Shown here: piece after piece, positions 6,410-9,497 of the stretch | Position numbering within the stretch: the first letter of the stretch is position 1 | Layout: every line of letters begins with the position of its first letter | Assembly: GCA_002506595.1 (NCBI GenBank) | Contig: DAXV01000081.1 | Coordinates: 1 to 9,497, forward strand | Length of the DNA stretch: 9,497 nucleotides | Origin: Acidilobaceae archaeon UBA158 | Lineage (GTDB): Archaea; Thermoproteota; Thermoprotei_A; Sulfolobales; Acidilobaceae | Direction of reading: 5' to 3' | The notes under the pieces: generated by a model | What the model saw: the letters and a program-made list of their open reading frames with translations, nothing else | The model's database searches: none | Told to the model about the DNA's origin: nothing | Translations under genes and position numbers: made by a program

Positions 6410-9024
6410 TATTCCCACCATATCAGAGGTTTTACTAGCTTGTAATCTAAGTCCTTAATATTTACCTTTTCGCCATCCTCAAACTCAACGTAATCCCCTG
6501 TAATCCTCTTTATCCACTTGCCAAGGAGATTTGATAGGGTTTCTGCAATGTCTATGTTGTTGTAAAGCTTTTCCAGATTAACCTTAACTTTATTGTTCTT
6601 ATAGTCCACTTCCAAAGCTTCCAATAACTTCAAGTCCTTCATGAAAATGTATTGGTTGTAAGGGTCTTGTGTTGGGTCAAAGAATGGATCAGCATCAGCA
6701 TATTTAACTCTCCTTAGGGTATCTTCATATTGCTCCAATTCGTAGTATTTGAAGAAGCCACCAGCTTTATTTTTATTGTAATTTTCTTTAACATCTTCAT
6801 CTTTTGAAATTCCAGATTTATCATAAGCCAAAACCTTCTTCATTCTTGGCAAAACAACAGTATAGAAATGTTCTCCCATCTCAATTCCAATCCATTTTCT
6901 TCCAAGCTTGTGAGCTGCTGCTGTTGTTGTTCCAGATCCAAGGAAGAAGTCCATAATTAAATCTTTTTTATCAGAAGATGACAGAATCACTCGTTTTAAG
7001 AGACTTTCAGTATTTTCTGTATCAAAACCAGTAGTAGGAGGATTAGCAAAACCAGGAATGTCTGTCCAATTATTAGTTATCGCCTTACCTAAATCCATGA
7101 TGTGATAAGGAGAATATTCAAATTCTTTTTCTTTACCATTAATTATTATTTTGAAAATTGCTCTACGTGATTTTTTCCATATAATAAGCCCTTTTTCTTC
7201 TAATTTGTCAATTGCTTCTTGTGAGTATTTCCAATGGTACCCTTCAGGAACTTTTAAGATTATTCTTTTATTTCTAAAAACAAATTTTCTATATTTATCA
7301 GGAGAGTCTCCTTTTGTATAAAAGTTAGTTATTTGAGGTTCGAAATCGTATCTCTCTCTTCTGTAAGTATAAAATTTTAAGTTATCAGATTTACTATAAA
7401 AAAATAGAGAATTGACAGTGTTATTAAATCTGTTTTTTCCGCCACCAAAATACACTTTCCCTGTACTTACGATTATCTCATTCCTAAAATTCTCCTTCCC
7501 GAAAATATCATCCATTAAAAATCTAACATAATGATTTCCATGATAATCAATTCTTACATAGATGCTTCCAGTATCTTTTAAAATTTCCTTAGCTAATCTT
7601 AATCTGTTTTCAATCATTGTAATCCAAGCAGAATCTAAAAAGCGATTGATATACATTGTAAATTCGTTGCTTCCTGTGTTAAATGGCGGATCAATGTAAA
7701 TTGTTTGCACTTTCTCCTTAAATTTAGGTAATATAGTATTCAAAGCCTGCCAGTTCTCACTTTTAATTAGCCAGCCATCCAACTCCTCATCTAAATTATC
7801 AAACAAGCTTAAAATCTCAAGCTCTAAATCCTTGAAATACTTTGTATCAACTGGTAAAAACTGGTACTCTGGATTCAATCCCTTGCCTATGATTGTCGGG
7901 ATTAAAATTTTCATTGGATCGAATCCTTCGTCAATTAAATCTAGCAAATACCACTCAACTATTTGATTCCTTATTTCTCCAGCTTCCTCGAATCTTTCTC
8001 TATATGATTTGTTATTAGATTTGATCTCTTTCCACTTGTTTAAATTTCTTTCAAACTCTTTCTTTTGCTCAACTAATCTCTCTATTATTTTCTCGATAAC
8101 CTTTATCCCACCCTCTTTCTTGGCAATTCTATCCAATGTAATAACGTAATTGCTGTTCAAAACAAACTTTGGTTTTTCCCATATTTTAACTAGCTCGTCC
8201 TCAAACTGTGCAATGAAATCAATAATTTTGTAAGCAATTTCTTTTAAAACTTTTAACTGCTTAATTCTCTTCTCCGTAAATTGTGTTTCATCCGAATAAA
8301 TATACTGATAAAACCAGAGGTCAAACTGCTCTTTCAAAAACTGTCTTGCATTTTTGTTTATGAAGTAATCTACTTCATTTTGCTTCTCAAAAACTCTGAA
8401 AGCCTTTTCTAAAATCTCCTCATCTAAATTTATGCCTTTCTTTTCTAGCTCTTTTAAGATTTCACTTACTTTCTTTTTCCTTCCTTTTTCAGAGTAAAAG
8501 ACATAGAAGACAATCGTTCCATCCTCTCTAACTTCTTTCAACTCATAAATTAATTCCCTCTTTTCCCATGCCTTTTTATGCTGCAATTTGGAAACATCGA
8601 AGAAAAATCTTATACCCTCGACCACAACTTCCATACTTTTCGGCTGAATGTCCGTCTTAACATAGTAAAGCATGTGTGTTTTCCAGAACATTACGACATC
8701 TTTGTTGTCTGTGTAAACCTTTTCATAGATTCTCTCATTAAAAGGAGTATACCTGAAATAAATTGACCCGCTCTCACTGAAATATCTTTTAAAGAAGCTA
8801 TAAAGTTTATCAAACAACTCCCCCTTAAACTCGGGGAACTCTTTTGTTTTTTCATCTATTTCCTTCTGCAATAATTTGAAGATTTTATCAAAATATTTTG
8901 ATTTTATCCTCATTAAATTGATATATCCGGATTCCCCCTCAACTTCTGCACCTATGAAAACTTCTTTTAAAGCCTCAAAGAATCTGGATTCGGAATCTTG
9001 GATTATTACTTTTCTATTTATCAT
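6409..9024 (-). CDS. mod: Type III DNA N6-adenine methyltransferase, Mod subunit
   Basis: Modification and specificity subunit of the Type III system; it binds an asymmetric site and transfers methyl from SAM to adenine N6 on one strand. The order of motifs is beta-class: motif IV TIYIDPPFNTGSNEF (DPPF 445-448), a target-recognition region (about 500-660), WTDIPGF (653-659), TENTESLLKRVI (669-680), then SAM motif I MDFFLGSGTTTAAA (691-704) followed by GRKWIGIEM. At 871 aa it is longer than classic Mod proteins (about 600-700 aa) because of a roughly 430-aa N-terminal part with charged helices (309-350 looks coiled-coil-like), whose function I do not recognise. The start at 9024 has GAGGT 8 nt upstream. 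It starts 13 nt after the 129-aa gene and overlaps the membrane ORF by 1 nt. No stop or frameshift is visible. The target-recognition stretch is more A/T-rich than its flanks. Confidence 0.95.
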   Translation of the reverse strand: MINRKVIIQDSESRFFEALKEVFIGAEVEGESGYINLMRIKSKYFDKIFKLLQKEIDEKTKEFPEFKGELFDKLYSFFKRYFSESGSIYFRYTPFNERIYEKVYTDNKDVVMFWKTHMLYYVKTDIQPKSMEVVVEGIRFFFDVSKLQHKKAWEKRELIYELKEVREDGTIVFYVFYSEKGRKKKVSEILKELEKKGINLDEEILEKAFRVFEKQNEVDYFINKNARQFLKEQFDLWFYQYIYSDETQFTEKRIKQLKVLKEIAYKIIDFIAQFEDELVKIWEKPKFVLNSNYVITLDRIAKKEGGIKVIEKIIERLVEQKKEFERNLNKWKEIKSNNKSYRERFEEAGEIRNQIVEWYLLDLIDEGFDPMKILIPTIIGKGLNPEYQFLPVDTKYFKDLELEILSLFDNLDEELDGWLIKSENWQALNTILPKFKEKVQTIYIDPPFNTGSNEFTMYINRFLDSAWITMIENRLRLAKEILKDTGSIYVRIDYHGNHYVRFLMDDIFGKENFRNEIIVSTGKVYFGGGKNRFNNTVNSLFFYSKSDNLKFYTYRRERYDFEPQITNFYTKGDSPDKYRKFVFRNKRIILKVPEGYHWKYSQEAIDKLEEKGLIIWKKSRRAIFKIIINGKEKEFEYSPYHIMDLGKAITNNWTDIPGFANPPTTGFDTENTESLLKRVILSSSDKKDLIMDFFLGSGTTTAAAHKLGRKWIGIEMGEHFYTVVLPRMKKVLAYDKSGISKDEDVKENYNKNKAGGFFKYYELEQYEDTLRRVKYADADPFFDPTQDPYNQYIFMKDLKLLEALEVDYKNNKVKVNLEKLYNNIDIAETLSNLLGKWIKRITGDYVEFEDGEKVNIKDLDYKLVKPLIWWE

Positions 9025-9032
9025 TTTCTTTT

Positions 9033-9037
9033 ACCTC
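9033..9037 (-). promoter_or_regulatory. Shine-Dalgarno site of mod
   Basis: GAGGT on the minus strand is 8 nt before the mod ATG and directly follows the stop (TAA 9040-9038) of the preceding gene. It fixes the mod start and suggests polycistronic translation. Confidence 0.65.
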
Positions 9038-9427
9038 TTAGTTCATCTTCAATCTCAAACTTTTTGTGCAAACGTTAATTTCTCTTTTCAACAATCCTCC
9101 CAAAAACTCCTTAACTTTTATTTCTTCTCCAGTCCTTGTCTGTGGATAAAACATTATTGGGTTATTATTCCCAAAAACAATAAGTTGTAGATATATTGAT
9201 TTTGACTTCCTCGTTTGTTTTATTTTTATCCTTTTACCAACAGATAAACCCCAAAGAATTTTTGATTTCGAATCTTCCTCTCCATTTTCATCAATTATAT
9301 ATTTCCTTACATCTACATTAAGAGAAGACTTTACCTTTTTTAGCGATTCTTCTATCTCTTTAACATCAGAAGTATTTTCCAAGGCACGGGGAACATAAAA
9401 CTCTAGTTTGAGCATTCTAAATACCAT
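9038..9427 (-). CDS. Unknown 129-aa protein, first gene of restriction operon
   Basis: I do not recognise this protein. It starts ATG 9427 (MVFRMLKLEFYVPRALENTS) and an in-frame ATG at 9415 gives a 125-aa version beginning MLKLEFYVP. 9427 is preferred because a TTTAAAG box is centred 26 nt upstream, fitting a leaderless first gene. The sequence is soluble, rich in Lys/Glu, with alternating strand-like segments (KLEFYVPR, ILWGLSVGKRIKIKQ, SIYLQLIVFGNNNPIMFYPQ), helical segments (KEIEESLKKVKSSL, IKVKEFLGGLLKREI) and a basic tail. It has no signal peptide, membrane span or obvious catalytic motif, and the mixed alpha/beta pattern with many lysines could suit nucleic-acid binding, which is inference only. 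Its stop adjoins the mod Shine-Dalgarno, so it is co-transcribed with mod, the membrane ORF and res. A regulator or accessory subunit is possible. Confidence 0.8.
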   Translation of the reverse strand: MVFRMLKLEFYVPRALENTSDVKEIEESLKKVKSSLNVDVRKYIIDENGEEDSKSKILWGLSVGKRIKIKQTRKSKSIYLQLIVFGNNNPIMFYPQTRTGEEIKVKEFLGGLLKREINVCTKSLRLKMN

Positions 9428-9440
9428 AATAGAGGATATG

Positions 9441-9460
9441 GTTTAAAGTTTTAAAGTTTA
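9441..9460 (-). promoter_or_regulatory. Probable promoter of the restriction operon, twin TATA-like boxes
   Basis: Two TTTAAAG boxes (plus-strand 9442-9448 and 9450-9456) repeat with 8-nt spacing. The outer is centred 26 nt before the ATG at 9427. TTTAAA is a common crenarchaeal-type TATA core and differs from the TATAAATA-like boxes of the left genes. The promoter lies about 20 nt inside the right inverted end. Confidence 0.5.
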
Positions 9461-9481
9461 CTGTCCCTACTATCCTACCTT

Positions 9482-9497
9482 ACCAACAATAAGTCAA
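9482..9497 (-). repeat. Right inverted end, probable IS terminal repeat
   Basis: The reverse complement of this segment, TTGACTTATTGTTGGT, matches 2576-2591 at 15 of 16 positions. It runs to the last base of the window, so its outer limit and any target duplication cannot be seen. Repeats at sequence ends can also mark an assembly break. Confidence 0.5.

Larger units (their letters stand above)
2576..9497. mobile_element. Putative IS-bounded island carrying a Type III restriction system
   Basis: The segment starts and ends with 16-nt sequences that match 15/16 in inverted orientation (2576-2591 and 9482-9497), both facing inward. The left end sits about 30 nt beyond the stop of a degenerate DDE transposase, the position expected for an IS terminal inverted repeat. 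Between the ends lie the transposase remnant, a broken small gene and the four-gene restriction operon. The interior is visibly less A/T-rich than the left genes: the line 841-900 holds 8 G/C in 60, against 20 in 60 at 8521-8580. It also uses Shine-Dalgarno sites, unlike the flanking genes. Whether this is one element with cargo or a stretch between two IS copies cannot be decided, because the right end coincides with the window edge. Confidence 0.45.

Noticed and set aside
1..9497. CRISPR array or tRNA gene
   Set aside because: No regularly spaced repeats and no tRNA-like cloverleaf or GGTTC-type T-loop in non-coding parts.

Overview
The window looks archaeal, from a very AT-rich, gene-dense genome. 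The left third carries argS (3' end), ribosomal protein S10, Nop5 and fibrillarin. The last two form the protein core of the archaeal box C/D RNA methylation complex. Very low GC, near-zero spacing, a short Nop5 and apparently leaderless promoters suggest a reduced hyperthermophilic archaeon of the Nanoarchaeota/DPANN type. That taxonomic placement is inference from gene content and style, not from a search.

Layout. Positions 1-2423 (+ strand) are housekeeping genes: C-terminal ArgRS, rps10, then nop5 and fibrillarin overlapping by 4 nt. rps10 and nop5 each have a TATA-like box centred about 23-24 nt before the ATG, a pyrimidine tract touching the ATG, and no Shine-Dalgarno. Positions 2424-2575 hold T-runs and a third promoter of the same style leading to an ATG at 2567. 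Positions 2576-3259 are a graveyard: a 16-nt sequence matching an inverted copy at the right edge of the window, a broken DDE transposase 3' half (- strand), and a broken small coiled-coil-like ORF (+ strand). Positions 3260-9427 (- strand) form a tight four-gene operon transcribed right to left: an unknown 129-aa protein, a long Type III DNA methyltransferase (Mod, 871 aa), a 56-60-aa protein with two predicted membrane spans, and a Type III restriction helicase-nuclease (Res, 990 aa). All key catalytic motifs of Mod and Res are present.

How the parts work together. Mod and Res should form a Type III restriction-modification complex: Mod recognises and methylates an asymmetric site, and Res uses ATP and a C-terminal PD-(D/E)xK-type nuclease to cut unmodified DNA. 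The two small operon members are not standard Type III components and are the most likely place for something undescribed. The operon differs from the left genes in base composition and translation signals (clear Shine-Dalgarno sites). It is bounded by inward-facing inverted 15/16-nt matches at 2576-2591 and 9482-9497, the left one beside a transposase remnant. The simplest reading is a restriction island brought in by an IS-like element that landed just behind a host promoter and start codon. All family assignments are from recognised motifs, without database searches.
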